From: Anarhynchus alexandrinus
Taxonomy: Eukaryota > Chordata > Aves > Charadriiformes > Charadriidae
DNA length: 64,000 nucleotides
Direction: 5' to 3'
Assembly: GCA_008711295.1 (NCBI GenBank)
Contig: VUYV01000010.1
Span: 7,082,589 to 7,146,588 of the forward strand
This document shows, piece by piece, positions 1 to 13,400 of the stretch. The notes beneath the pieces are model-generated. The model was not told the DNA's origin, ran no database searches, and saw nothing but the letters and a program-made list of their open reading frames with translations. The position numbers and the translations under genes were made by a program. How positions within the stretch are numbered: position 1 is the first letter of the stretch; every line of letters starts with the position of its first letter.

Positions 1-3000
1 GTTTCTGCCAGACCTGGCTTCTCTCATGTTCCCTGCCTTCTGAAACCCCCTGGGTACTCTAGGTTTTGGAAGCCTGAAGAGAAGCTGGCTATAGATGTTT
101 CTTGTTTCTGCTTTGCTGTGGCACAGATCATGACAACTAGGTTGTACCCAAAGTGCATTGTCTTGAGTCTTCCACTGAGTCCACCTAATAGAAGAGGGCT
201 TTCTATTTGCTCTGTCTTTTCCTCTTGTTTTTCTGGATTGTTTGTTATCTTCAGCATCTTGTTGTAGGATATAAATGCAAGATATACTTGCTGAGGTGCT
301 GGGATAAATGAAGAGAGCTAGGGTGGAACAGAGACTCCTTTTAACACGGTCTCAAAAGATCATAGCTTCTTGGGTATGATCATAGTTCCTTGGTTAAAAA
401 AAAAAAATCAACAAAATGTTTCAACAGGGTTTGAGATCTGTACAGCATTATGATTAGCGTATGCACTTCAAGTCTTTTTTCCTCGTGTACAGAAAACTCT
501 TGGCTTACATCTGCTTACGTTTCCATCCACCCTTCTTTTATTCTGGCTGGAGCCAGGCACACTAAATAGTGATTAAACAAAAGATTAAAATTCCATTTTT
601 GTGCATTTGGCGTTTGAATGCTGATCAATTGCTTTGGCTGCGTGTTAAGTAACAGAATGGTAGACAACAGAAGGGGCTTATTTACAGCAATCTGTCTAAA
701 TCCATTTTCAATGTATTGCTTTATATGCCTTTCTACTTTAATTCATTTTCAGTTTTTAAAAAATGAAGGATGGAAACAAGCAGGAGATTAGTTTAAAATA
801 TTGCTGGAGAAGTAATCACTCCTTAGTGGTAAACAACTTCCAGTTCTTAAGGAAAAGAAAATGTGCTTGAGCTGAAATAGAACTTATGGGCTTGCTGTAG
901 GACTTAATGGATAAAATTCAATGGCTTGTGCACTTACATAGCTTGACTAGATGATCATAATGAACCATTCATGCTTTGAAATTTCCTTTTTGCATTGCTG
1001 TTTACAACTGACCATTTCAAAAACAAAGAAGTTTTTGCAAAATGAGAAGCTAAGGTAGAGCAAAACGGAAAATTGCAAAGGCTATAGTCTTGCTGACCTG
1101 TTTTATAGGGACAGAAATCCAGGTCCATAATACCAATTTACCCTAACCATGATAACTTTACCCGAACTGGTAACTGCAATGTTCAAACACTGGTCCCTGT
1201 ATTCCACAGTTCAAATGCAGATAAAGGGGGATGTGCTGGTGGCGTTTGGACAAAAATGCTATGCCTCCTGCTATGCAGTTAGAATTAATGAGAAATTAGG
1301 ATAAAAGTGAAAATTGACATGAAATATAGTATTACAGGTAAGACATAGCTCCCCGCAAATGAGATGCTTGTTTAATAGTGGAAGCAAAAGTCAGTCCTAG
1401 GAAACTTGCTGTGTTTTGCAGATTGCTTAGATATCACAGTCTAGAGCATCTGTTGAAGGGGTATCATCAAGTTATGTAATTTGCATAATTGAGTCAAATC
1501 CCATGCAGCATCTCTGAAGGAAACCACTAAAAAAGGCAACATTCTGGTCCCTGTGTGCTGTGTCTGGATTTCTAGAGCTCAGACATCTTTTACAAAGACG
1601 GGAGGAAAAAAAAGAAAGAAGAAAAAAAAAAAGGAGCTTCCAAAATAACGTCAGTGTCAGCAACCTGCCCATTTTCACAATGAGAGAGACTTTGAGCGTG
1701 CATATGCATATCTTCCCTCTGCCCATGATGGCATGTTGCCCGCAACTTTACACACTGCTCTGCTAGTAGTGATGACATGAGCATAAAAATTGCAGTCGAG
1801 GTGGGGAAGGCAATGTTTTATCATTCACACTGACTTTTTTTGGTAGTCTGCTGAAATTAAGTTGGTCTTGAAAGTGTGATTCTTAACAAGAACTGTGATG
1901 CTAATCGGCCTGCTGCAGCTACGCCTTCCCTTTGGGGGCTATGTGGGTCGCAGGTGCTAGCAAGGTCACTGAAGTGAAGACACTGATACTCATTTTCTAT
2001 CACTGAAAGTCACTTCAAAATTAATGTTCAGACATTGTTGACAGAACTTGTCAGTGACTCACAGAAGACTTTTCAGATACTGTGTTTTAATAGCAACCCA
2101 CAAAACCAATAGCAAGCATTGTACGTTTGCTTGCAAGGGGTGCAGTTAGAAATATTCTAACCTCTTAACATTTACCCAAGTTGAATTAAATTTAGTGGAG
2201 CATTTCTGAATTGGATTGACTAATGTAACTTCTCTGCCCAAGAACAAAAAAACTCCAGAATGCAGCATGTCTGTCGTGACCATCTGCAGCTATGTCTACC
2301 CTTCAAGATTTTAAAAGCCACTTAAAGAGAAGTATGACGATCCAACAGAAATTAATGTTGTGTTTATCTTGTGTGAATCTGGTTTGGCTCTAGTTGTACA
2401 GGGCAGTAACATCATGAGCACTCTAGGCAGAGGAACAGATAATGAGTCACCCTACACAGTCCTCATTTTACTTTGCCGGTGCCAACATGAAGAAAAGTCA
2501 CTCCTTGTAAGTCTGCAAGACTGAGAGCTATACAGAGCTCGTTCCTCAGGACCTAAGGATCGATAAATCTTATTCCATGTGCCTCCAAAGTCCAACGCTA
2601 CAGTTCAGAAAGGTCTGAATAACTGATGCATGTACTCCATGGTTTCCTCTCTTGCTTAATTTAAAGTGTACAAATTACTGAAGTCTTTCTGTTGACATGT
2701 GTGGCCTTGACAGTGTTTAGTTTAGCCCAGCTCAAAGAAGTTTTTATATGTAAATTTATTTGGGACTGAGAGAAGTAATACATCTATCTGCTAGACTTTC
2801 TGCTGTCCACCTGCCTGATTTGGGCTGTTTACATAATACAGTGGCAGCCTATGTTATTTCTTCTTTTTTTTCCTTTTTTTAGCAGCACTGGAGGATGGCG
2901 TGCTACTGCCTGCTCTCACTCAATATCGCAGTGTTTAAATTGCTTGCGTCAGGTTGTTGCCTGCTCTGAGGGTATTTAAATACACGTTGCTGACCTCTCT

Positions 3001-6000
3001 GAAGAATGGCTTGAAGCTGTGCAGAAAATTTACTTCCCTGTTCACAATATCCTATATTGAGAGCACAAACACAAGGGGGACTCCAGCGCAGAGCCTGAGC
3101 GTGCTCACCCTGCGCAGGGATGGCTGGAACTGCTTTTTAATGGCATTTAGGTTACTGCTTGGCTTGATGAGTGTTGGCTGCTTTGGTGATACAGCTTTGT
3201 AATGGTGTGAGATGCCCCTCCTGAAACAGCCAATAGCCCAGTGGTGTGGCTTCCCTCCAGAGGATGCTGAAGATGTTGGTGTGACTCCTTTGAGGTATAC
3301 TTCGAACTTGTCTCCCATCTCCCGAGAGCTGTTGTGGAGGGCAGCTCAAGATCCGTCCCGTTAATGTATTTTGAAAGGAGAGCAATCCACACAGGTACCT
3401 GCAGCAGTGGATGCGTATCTTCTACGGGATGTTTGCAGACTAGACTTCAGAGGGAAGGGGGGTACCTCTGCAATTATAGTTTAAGTTGCTTGAGTGCCAA
3501 GAAGAGGTGGGATTTAAAACACTCTTACCAGTGCCGTGTTAGGCAGCTTGGATGCTTTTTTGCTGGTGGGTCTCTTTTTTTTCTCTTCTTTTTTTTTTCC
3601 CCCCACTCTTTCTTCAGGGTGCCTGACTTCCCCTGGTCACTTCATAGGGGTTTGGCATGGGGTGCTGGGCTACTATGGGCACAGCGGGTGTTGTGAGGCT
3701 CAGAGTTGCACTACCTATGTCTCCTTTTAGATCTAGTCACTAGACACTCTTACAGTGCTCTCCTCTTCAGTGGTGGGTGGGATTTCTAGCGTAACTGCTC
3801 GTAAGGGGTTTATACATGTTGAATCGCAGCAAATGGCAGAAGGAATAGTGGCGTTGTAAACGATTCTCCTGGTGTGCTCATTCAGTCCAGAGTTCTATAA
3901 ATAAGAGACAAAAGAGACTTAAAATATTGAGATTTCAGACTTGCCAGTTGTTCCTGTGCCCAGTATGACACTTGTGCACAAGCCTAGTGCTCAGAAAGTT
4001 GGCAAAACTCTCCTGGCAAGGAGGTGCTCTGGTCTGCGAGAGCTTTCCAGGACTCTTCCTGGCAGGGGAGTATCCTGGGGAGGAAACTGGCTGGTGAGGA
4101 GGCTGGCAAAGCTCAGATCTCACAGAATGGTAGTGTGCTCTGTGAGTTATTTTGGGGGGATGATTGAGAGGGTGGCATGTTGTCTGAAAAATTAAAAATT
4201 ACTGTGGTGGCCAGACAAGTAGAAGTGCTGGACTGTTGTGGTTGCACAGGATGGCTGCTTCGCGGTGCTGAAAATTTGATCTGTTTTACACCAAAAATAA
4301 CAAAGCTGTGGCTTCTACTGTCTGCCTGTCACACAGCTGTCATCCAAACCTGCTCACGTTAGCTGGCATGAGCTAACAAAAGTCAGGTAGAGTTTGCATA
4401 AATTATTTGTGCTAACGTTAGGTCAGACAGAGCCACGGGTAGATGCTGGAGTTGGGTTTGCCTGCCCCTCGCCTGCATCGTGCCCTGGCTCACTGCACAC
4501 TGAGGAGGCATCTCAAACCACCTCTGCTCGCAGGTGCTGTGCAAAAGCAGCAGCAGCCTTCTGTGGTGGAGCAAACATTAGGTTTCTAGCTGGTGTTGGC
4601 ATATACCCTGTATGTTTTTCAAGGTGCTCTGTGGTCATGTTGCTGACACGAGCCTCAGATTGACCCAAAGACTAGCTGCATGCTTAGTTGCACCCCAGAA
4701 GTGCTGTTGTCCACTGTGTTTGGTTTGTCCTCCCAATTCTTTCTTGCACCTTTGGTTCCTGGCTTACACGTTCATCTTGACGCTTAAAAGTACTTTTTCA
4801 TTATCAGCAGGCTCACGTAAGGACTGTGGTGTTTAATGGCATGGCTGGAAAACCACAAGGCTGGTTAAGCAATTTAGTTTGATATTTATATCCAGTGAGT
4901 TCAGTTGAGCCCTTCCAGAAAGGGAGAGCATGGTTCTTCACCACAGCTCTGCTGCTCTGGAGCTGCACTTACCTTCTCCTGGATGATGGAAATCGGTGAG
5001 GCTTTTGCAGTGCCTCTCGTGAAACCTCTTTCCTTCAGTAAATGCAAGTCTTCAATACGTACAATCAGAGGTGAACTGAAGACACTGGATTGCTGGTGGA
5101 GATCTTCATTTTATGTCCTAATAGGTGCAGAGTGAAATTCAGGATGATACACTCCCAGTTTCTGTATTTGAACAGAAGTAAGGATTTGGAAGAGTAGAGT
5201 TCCTGTGCTAAAGGGACAGTAATTAACAACGTAAAAATGAGCTATCGCTTTTGACTCATATAACTTCATCAGAGTGGAAAATAAAAGAACAAATAAGAAA
5301 AATGAAGAAAATTAAGGCATCATGGGGTAAATGAAAGAAATCAAGTACACCATCTAAATATAGCTCTACTGGGATTTTTCTTAAAGTGGTTGCTTTTCTT
5401 CTTTCTCCTTTCCTGCTAACCAGCCTTTTCTGCCAGTTATCTGGTTTTCACCACTGTTAATCGCATCCTGTAGTGTGGTCCTGCTCTTCCCATGCCGCCC
5501 TGGGAGTTCCTTTCCTTCCATCTTCCTACATCACAAGTATTTTTCAGAGAATATCCTTGTGAGCTCCAGGTGGCACAAGTGGAAATTCCTTAATACTTGT
5601 TCACATCATGAACTAGCTGACTGACTTCTTGTCCATCCTGAGTGCTCATCAACTCTCCTTCCGTGAAAACAAAATTACATTGCAGGGAGCAGGAAGGGGA
5701 ATGCTCCGAGTATTGATGTTAGTTAATTGAAATGTGTAACTGAGTGTCTGGTTTCATGGATGAAACGACTTCTGCCAGGTGTGTTACCATCTGCAAAATG
5801 TCAAGGAGCTGAGTGTAAATCATTTTATGATCCGTGATTGAAAGGATCTAGATGATTTAAAAATTTCTTATGCGGAGGGGGGGGAAGTTCACATGCCAGT
5901 GTTTTATCAGATTGAGCTTTATTACTTTTAGGCCACTGATTTCTTACCCTTTGGCATGGTAATACAACCAGCACAACTCAAGGTTTTCATGCAGTTCCTT

Positions 6001-7378
6001 TGCTATGGTTTACCACCCATAACAGAGCAGGCAGAGCAGAGCGTGTACCTGTGTTCAGCCACTCTAGTTCGCTTTGACATCTTTGCTGAAACCTGTCGTC
6101 ACTCATAGTTTTGTAAGGTAATAGACAGGGCTCCCTTCCTGCTGACTGTTGTAGAAGAGGGGTGATGCGATGGGGATGATCTGCAAAACCCTCACAGCAA
6201 GGTTCACCAGAGCTCATCTGTCAGACTGCAGTAAGGTGAACTGCATCAGGCTGAAGTCTAGTGCCTTTGAATAACAAGTGAAATGTCCAAATGTCCTATT
6301 TTTCCAAGACAAATCTGGGCATGAAAATGAAGAGTTTGTAATTTAACTAGTCAGGCAAATGACGTCTATGTCCCAGATGCCAAAGATGCCTGATAACCCT
6401 GCAAGGTTACTATGCCAACCGTTGCTTTTTGGTGGTTGTTTGGTTTGATTGACCCATTAGTGAGACTTTAAACCTCTCCTCCTCCAAGGAGGGAAGCTTT
6501 TTTTTTTTTTTTTTCTTTCTAGGAAGTTCTAGCCCCTGGAGTTCTCACTGCAGGTCATGAGGAATTAAAAGGAAAAAACCTCTAAGTTCTTTGTGTAACT
6601 ACTTCTGCAGTAATGATGCTGAAATGACTTGCATTTATACTCTACCAGCATATTACAACATAATTGAAAACTCATTCTCAGAGATTTTCTCAACCCTAAA
6701 ACTTACTTAAATATATTTTATATATATATATATTTCCCTTGGATTTTGGGGATGTCAGTGTTTGAGATGTATTATGGTTTTCTTTCCACACACCATAGTC
6801 CCTTTGATCCTGAATTCACCTCATCTTTCATTTGCTAACTTGTTCCCAAAGCACCCATTGCTTTTGAATTTCAGGAACAACATCATGAAAAGAGGAGCTC
6901 TAATTGGGTTCAGGACAGGCTCATGCCTTGTGTAAAATTTGCTTTTAAGTTGAGCAGCAAGAGTCTTAATAAATGACCTTTTAAATCTTATTTTGATTTT
7001 ATTCAGGTATAGTAGTGTGCTCATTAATAATGATCCTGCAATAGGTCTCCCATTACAGCTTTATTGTTAATTAAATAGGATGTAAGATGTATTGGATGTT
7101 TTCAAAATGAAAATGGGAGTTTTTAATAGATTCCCTGATTAAGAATACTGGTCTGCATACATGATGGTGGCCTGAAAAAATATCACTTAACAGCTATAGA
7201 TAAAGTACTTTTCTGAGGCAAGCAAAACTTGCTTCCTCTCTTACGCCTTTCAGGATAAAAACTACTAGCTTGTGATGGTCTTACCTAAGGAAGATGTTTA
7301 ATATCCTCTTACAGGAAGGGGAGGCTGTTAAGGTTTCACATGTTGTGTTTTTAATATATCTAATCTTTTGTTTAAAAG
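1..7378 (+). other. GALNT10: 3' part of GALNT10 intron 1
   Basis: AT-rich noncoding sequence ending in the acceptor tttaaaag at 7371-7378. I see no conserved coding segment, RNA gene or recognisable transposon. The open frames present are short and unlike any known protein. Simple sequence includes a T17 run at 6498-6514 and an AT-alternating tract at about 6711-6733. Two long pyrimidine tracts followed by AG (about 2860-2883 and 3571-3617) resemble splice acceptors but lead into nothing protein-like. Confidence 0.8.
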
Positions 7379-7481
7379 GCATCATACGTGAGGCAAAAGA
7401 AAGACCCTTACTTCGGTGATGGACAAAGGAAAAAGGACTGGCATAACAAAGAAGCTATCAGGAGGGACTCAGAGCGTGTAG
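7379..7481 (+). CDS. GALNT10: GALNT10 coding exon 2 (stem region)
   Basis: 103 nt, entering at phase 0 and leaving after one base of a Gly codon. It encodes 34 residues starting ASYVRQKK and running through [19 protein letters not shown], the stem segment that follows the membrane anchor. The acceptor is tttaaaag and the donor is gtatgt at 7482. It corresponds to the mammalian segment that I recall as beginning GSHSRQKK, so residues at the exon 1-2 junction have diverged while the DWH-KEAIRRD core is kept. Confidence 0.93.
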
Positions 7482-10400
7482 GTATGTAAGATTACTATAA
7501 AAATATTTTAATACAGATTGTAATTTAGTTTGATTTTATTTGGTAGGCTGAGTGCAGAACAGCATGTTCAACTTCAGGGTCAGGGTGATGTTCTTGACAT
7601 GACACAACAGTTATTGTGTGTTAATCCCAGTTAAGGCCTCTTCCCCCAACTCTACAATAACCATTTTGAGGTGAAAATATGTTGGTAACATCCTGGTATT
7701 TTTAGGATAGGTGCAGCATTAATTTTTAAAAAGCTTACCAAAAAAATATGTGCCTATACCTCTCCCAAAAATGGGAGATCCAGAAAGGAAGAAGGGGGAT
7801 GAGAAAAATGTTCTAGATTTTAACGTTCATGCAAGTTTTAGTCCACAGTTCTGGGTTTTGTCTTGCATCACATAAAAGGGCCCATTTTGAATGTCACAGC
7901 TTTACGCTGGTGTGTCTGCAAGGGCTCTACCTCCTCTGTGCAAGAGCTCAGGTTGTTAAATATACATATCCATCTGTGCTGAAAAAAGCAACAGTGATGA
8001 GGTATTCAAACCATATGTATTCGGCAGTGAAACAAAAAACATCCTATAGATCCTCCCCAGCATTGCCGTAGCCCCTTTGTCTGTTTCTGATGTTAGAAGG
8101 AAGACTTAACTTCTACGATTTGCACAGCTGAGTGGTTTGTAGCAAAACTCCATATCAAATAAAATTGTTAGGTGGACATGGTTGACCCAGTGATAAGTAT
8201 GACATAGAGCACAAAAGTAATGCAGGACTTTTCAAAGAGATATAAGATGACTGCTCTTCTTTTGATATATGGATTCGTTTCTGGCCAGTTAAGTGCCAAT
8301 TAGTAGTAACGATGCATGTTTATTTTCTGTCTATCCATAGGAAATGGAGAACAGGGCAAACCTTACCCAATGACTGATGCAGAGCGAGTGGACCAGGCAT
8401 ACAGGGAAAATGGCTTTAATATCTTTGTGAGTGATAAAATTTCTCTGAATCGTTCCCTTCCAGACATCAGACATCCAAAGTGAGTATATAGTGTGTGTTT
8501 CTACGAGTGAAACTTTACAAGCTCTAAATTACCACATCTGCAGGAGTGTGCTCTTTTTTTTTGTTATGGACTGTTGTCCTTTGTTCATCAAATACAGTCC
8601 TTTGACAGCTGAGTCCTGTTGGCTCCTTAATAAAGGACAGTGTATAGTAATTACAATGGGAAATAGAGGAGACCAAATTTGGGGGAAAAAAATCCCCTTT
8701 CAAGTCCAGAAGACTTTAAATTGCCAAAAACTTGCAGCCCTACACAGAAGAGATCATGAACTTAACCCAGAGGTGGGTATTTCCTTCACCTCTTGCAATG
8801 TGACAGTTCAGTTCCTGCACCTGCTGACATAGCCAACAACTTTTAGCAACTAGTAAGGTGGTGCAAGTTCTTTCTGTAGTGGAAACTGATGTAACTGCCT
8901 GGCTCAGTTGGAAAATGCCCTAAGTGTCATCAGGTGATGACTTTCACTAAACAAGTGCCTAGTTCTTATGTTGGCCACCTGCTGGAAAATGACCATGAAA
9001 TTCTCAAGAGCAGAACAAGATTTGAATAGTTCCACTCAACTATGTATGAAGAGTTTTATCAGAAATCTTTGATTTATGGATTAGTTTCTTAGACATCTTC
9101 CTCATGAAAGCCTCATCAGGGTTTATGAGTAGAAACTAGTTCCAATTGAATTCTGGCTTTTGAGTTCATCTATTTTTGGACATTATCCATTAGGATGGTG
9201 TCAAACTGGATTTTGTGCAAGCCAGGAGGAGTTTTTCATTAGCAAAAGTGCTCAGTTAGGATTTAACAACAAAGCTGAGAGGTTTTTAAATAGTTTGTGC
9301 AGTTCTTAATCTGAAAGCATTGTTAGACATTTGAATGGAAGCTTGTTTTGTGTAAAGCTGTTCTTATCACAATTTAGTGAATCCGAATTCAACATCTACT
9401 TCGTTCATGAGCTGTAATTTCCAGAAGTCAGGTTTTATAATTTGTTAGCTGCACATTTGAGAGATTACCTCTTCAGCTGTCACAGCAAACTAATCAAATA
9501 CACTGACTTGACACCCTTTCTCAATATATACTCATAAACCAGAGTAGTGATTATAGCTCCATAAATATTTTAGGCATGCAGCTGAAATGTTTAAATGTAG
9601 AGATAAATCAGGTAATTGAAGATGCTTGTTGATCAGCCCATACTCACGTTCTAGCAAATACAGTTTGAGTTTGCTAACCTAAATTATACCTGGCCTCTAT
9701 TTACAGGGGCTGTCATGGGCTCTGAGAATTTAAACATCAGACAATGCCAGTATTTCCTCATCTGGGGATTTAATATATTACCTCACATTCCCCATTGTTT
9801 CCCAAAGTTGTTGACTTCTCATTGCTAATTCTGCTATTTAAACTTTTTTAAAATGTGAAACTTCTAACTCTAGTCCCTGGTTAAAATTACTAAGTGGTGT
9901 GGCTGGGTCACCAACAACTTGAGCTGTGACTAACGATGCCACTGCAGCTGGTTTGCTTGTTGCTTGACACATCCTTTACCCCAGTGTAGCGAGTTAGAAT
10001 TGTGGAGGCCTCAAGGAGAGGAAAAACAGCGTGCGTGTAACGGATGCTAGGATTAGCTGGGCAGGGAGTGGGGTTACATATAATGGAGATTTGCAGTAAA
10101 GGAATTCACAACTGAAAAGGTCTGCTGCGCATTCCCTGTGCCCGTTAAAAAAATATATACTTGAAATGGTACGGTATAATGAAGTTTGGCTGAGACGAAG
10201 TCCATAAAGAGCATTCTAGAAAGAAGCAAGCTGTGTTTTAAAGCACTTACTTTGTGTAGCCTTTTACGTATGGTAAGAGAATAGAGACTTCGTTGTTTGG
10301 AGCTCTGCCTGCAGACAGCGGGGAGTGTCAGGAGAGGGTGAATTGGGGAACAATGCAGCATCCGTCCTGTCCTTTACCTAAGCGTTGGGGACACAGCTGG

Positions 10401-13400
10401 GATTTTCCTCAACAGCTGGCCTGGGTGGGGAAGGACAAAGAAGCAGCCAATGCATTTGCTCACTTCTGAGATGTGTGAGCATTTGTATACCAAATAGTGT
10501 CACCTCTGCTTTCTGTTAATCATGGGAGTCAAAGGACTGGGGGAGGGTGCATACTGGATCTCCTTGGTGCATGCATACAGCTGTTTGTTTCAACAGTTGT
10601 GTCTTCCCCTGCTAACATTTCCTTTAAGTGCTGCTGGGTTTTTTAATATTAAATACTAATTTTGCAGGCCTTGTAAAGCAATTGTAGATGTGGTAGCTGG
10701 AGGGAAACAATTTCTCTTCACGCTTAATGGTTAAACTTAATAGGTAAAGTTTGCCACTTGTTAAAGTTAGTCAGAAAAGGAGAATTCCAGTTTAAGGAGA
10801 GTTAGAAGAGATTTGGGGGCTCTTGTTTCATATTGGAACAGAATTACAGCTAGTAGCTATCTTGGAAGAAGATAGCAAGATAGGAAGGTTAAGATTGCAA
10901 TGCCAAGGGCTGGATGAAAGCCATCCATGCAGCTTTATTTTGCATCTTGCATCTGTGCATTGCAACCATAGCCTGCAGGCTCTTGGCAGCACCCCAAGAC
11001 AATTCATTAGACCCAGAATAAGCTTACTGTCCTTTCACGCAGGCTCTTCCTGTAATCACAGATTTATTGAGCTTGTAGAACATAGGTGCAGCCTTCTCCG
11101 TTCCCTGGGAAAGGTACCAGGAAAAAGCTGCCACTGCCAGAGCCGCTTTCGTTCCCATCTGCCCTTCCGGGGAACAGGGAGGGAATTACCTTTGTGCCTG
11201 CGCTGCATTGTGCACGTAGTGACAGCCTAGCCAAGGGCCTGGCAGGAGGGAGTCTGAAAATCAGCTCTGGCGCAGGCTGTGCGAGAGGTCTGGTGGTGTG
11301 GCAGGGCAGGGAGCAGAGTACGACCTCCCTCCCCTGCTCGAGGATGGAGGACAGCCCGTCCTGCTGGCAATGTCATTAATATATTTTAAAAAAATCTCTA
11401 TTCGTGTAGCTAATTTTGTCTGTTTTGCCCTGGACACGTGGGGTTCTAGGAATGTAATAGATTTTTGTCCCCTAGTGAACAGCTGCTGAGTATTTTTTAA
11501 CTACAATTGTTCATTGTATGGCTTTAGATCTTACCTGTTTAACAATGTTCAAACTCCACTACTAGGGCCACGCCTGCAGGAAAATAAACACTGCATTTAT
11601 TGCTGCAGTTGGAATTTTCTTCATGAAGCTACCTTGAAAACAGTTCCACCAGGCAAGGGAGCGTTACTCCTATTTCAAAATTAAGATGATTAATGCTGCG
11701 GGGAAATACCTCCAAATTCAAGGGGTCCATATGGGGACTCTGCAGAGCTGACTCTCCATCCTTATCCAAATTCTGCTGTGCTTTGTGTTCAAAGCCCAAC
11801 TTCCTTCACTTCTATCTGTAGAACTGATCCCAGGTGTCAAACTAGAGCTGCTGAAAAATGGAGAACACAAGACAGATTGGTTAGGAAAAGTATGATTTGA
11901 ATAATCTGTCCAGCAGGACAGAGGAAACCTTTGGTAGAGGTTGGAGGTTGACCTATTATGGAGAGAGGTGGGTTTGTTTATTGAGCAGTTCTTACTATGC
12001 AATTATCCTGTCTCTTCTGTCTGTTGCTCATAATGTCTTGAACTTCTGGCACTGTTTGGGGAAGATGCTGTCACACAAAATCCTTACTTCCTGCGCATTT
12101 TGTTTACAAAATTTGGATTATAGTTATACATGTGATTGGAGTGATTTGCTTCCCTCAAAACTGGGAATAAGTGAGCGAAACCAATATACTGATAGTGCCT
12201 AGAAGAGATACATTCAACTTCTAAAACCACTTTGTAGAAATTCCTCTTCTTAGTGATCTTTGAGGTATAAGGGCAGAAAAAACAATTATTTTAGAGACTT
12301 TTGTATCTCAAGCTATAACTGGAGTTTATTTTAAAAGCAACTTCAGCACCTAATAGATTCCTCTGACTTTGTGTTGCTAAGTGTCACTGGCCATTAACAG
12401 TCCTCACTTCATATGGATTTTTTTTTTTTTGGCTATGTAGACTAGATCAGGTCAACACTGGCTTGATAAGGCCTGAAAGGTGGGGTGGTTTTTCTTCAGG
12501 CACTTTGCATCAATTTGAGGGGTAAAGGCTGAACTAAGTTACTTGATGGTAATGAATATGGAAGTGCTGGTGTTGTTTGGCACCACCTTTTAACCTTACT
12601 CTATCTATGTCCAGCTGCAAGAATAAGCTGTACCTGGAGAAGCTTCCGAACACTAGTGTGATAATACCATTCCACAATGAAGGATGGTCCTCTCTCCTCC
12701 GGACAGTGCACAGTGTCCTAAACCGCTCCCCTCCTGAGCTGATAGCAGAGATAGTGCTGGTGGATGACTTCAGTGACAGAGGTATGATAATTTGTATGTG
12801 ACATCTCCACCTATATTTTACCTATCCATGCTTACCTACCTAAGGGATCAACGAACTTGCAAATATGTGTATAATGACTTGAGGGTTTTTTACTTGCCAA
12901 CAGCTCAGCTCAGCTGAACGTTGCTCCAGTACATTTGAAAGGCCAGTCTAGCAAAAACCTCACGTTCCATATTCAGTTTGTGCTGCTTTAGCTGCTGATA
13001 GTATGGGCTGTCCTGGGTTTTGGATAATATGAGTAAACGGGGAAGATGGTTTTAATATTCTCCGAAGGGCCTGTGTAACCCTTAACATTTAACCCTGGGA
13101 TTAAATGTTTGACACTTGGAATACAAAAAAATAAGAAAAAGGGGGGAAATAGCTTACTCTTCACTTTGTGCCCTTTTTTCCTAGACATAGAAAATGGTAA
13201 AAGAAGCCTTGATAAAACATTTCCATCTCAGATTGCTGATGATTTGGCTTACATTTCTCTTGAAATTTGTGCTTCTGAAAAGTAAATCTGCAACATCCAA
13301 AACTTTGACTGCTCTCACTTGCTGACTTGCTTGCAACTACACTCCTAAACTCTCGCTGCAGAGTTTGAGTCCTGCCACTGAAATTACTCTACTGGGGGAA

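Noticed and set aside
3560..3696. Very long pyrimidine tract ending in AG at 3617, with an open frame across it
   Set aside because: No protein-like sequence or convincing donor follows. Pyrimidine runs are common in this intron.
10823..11230. 135-codon open frame in GALNT10 intron 3
   Set aside because: No recognised domain, no splice or promoter context, and length within chance for this much sequence.
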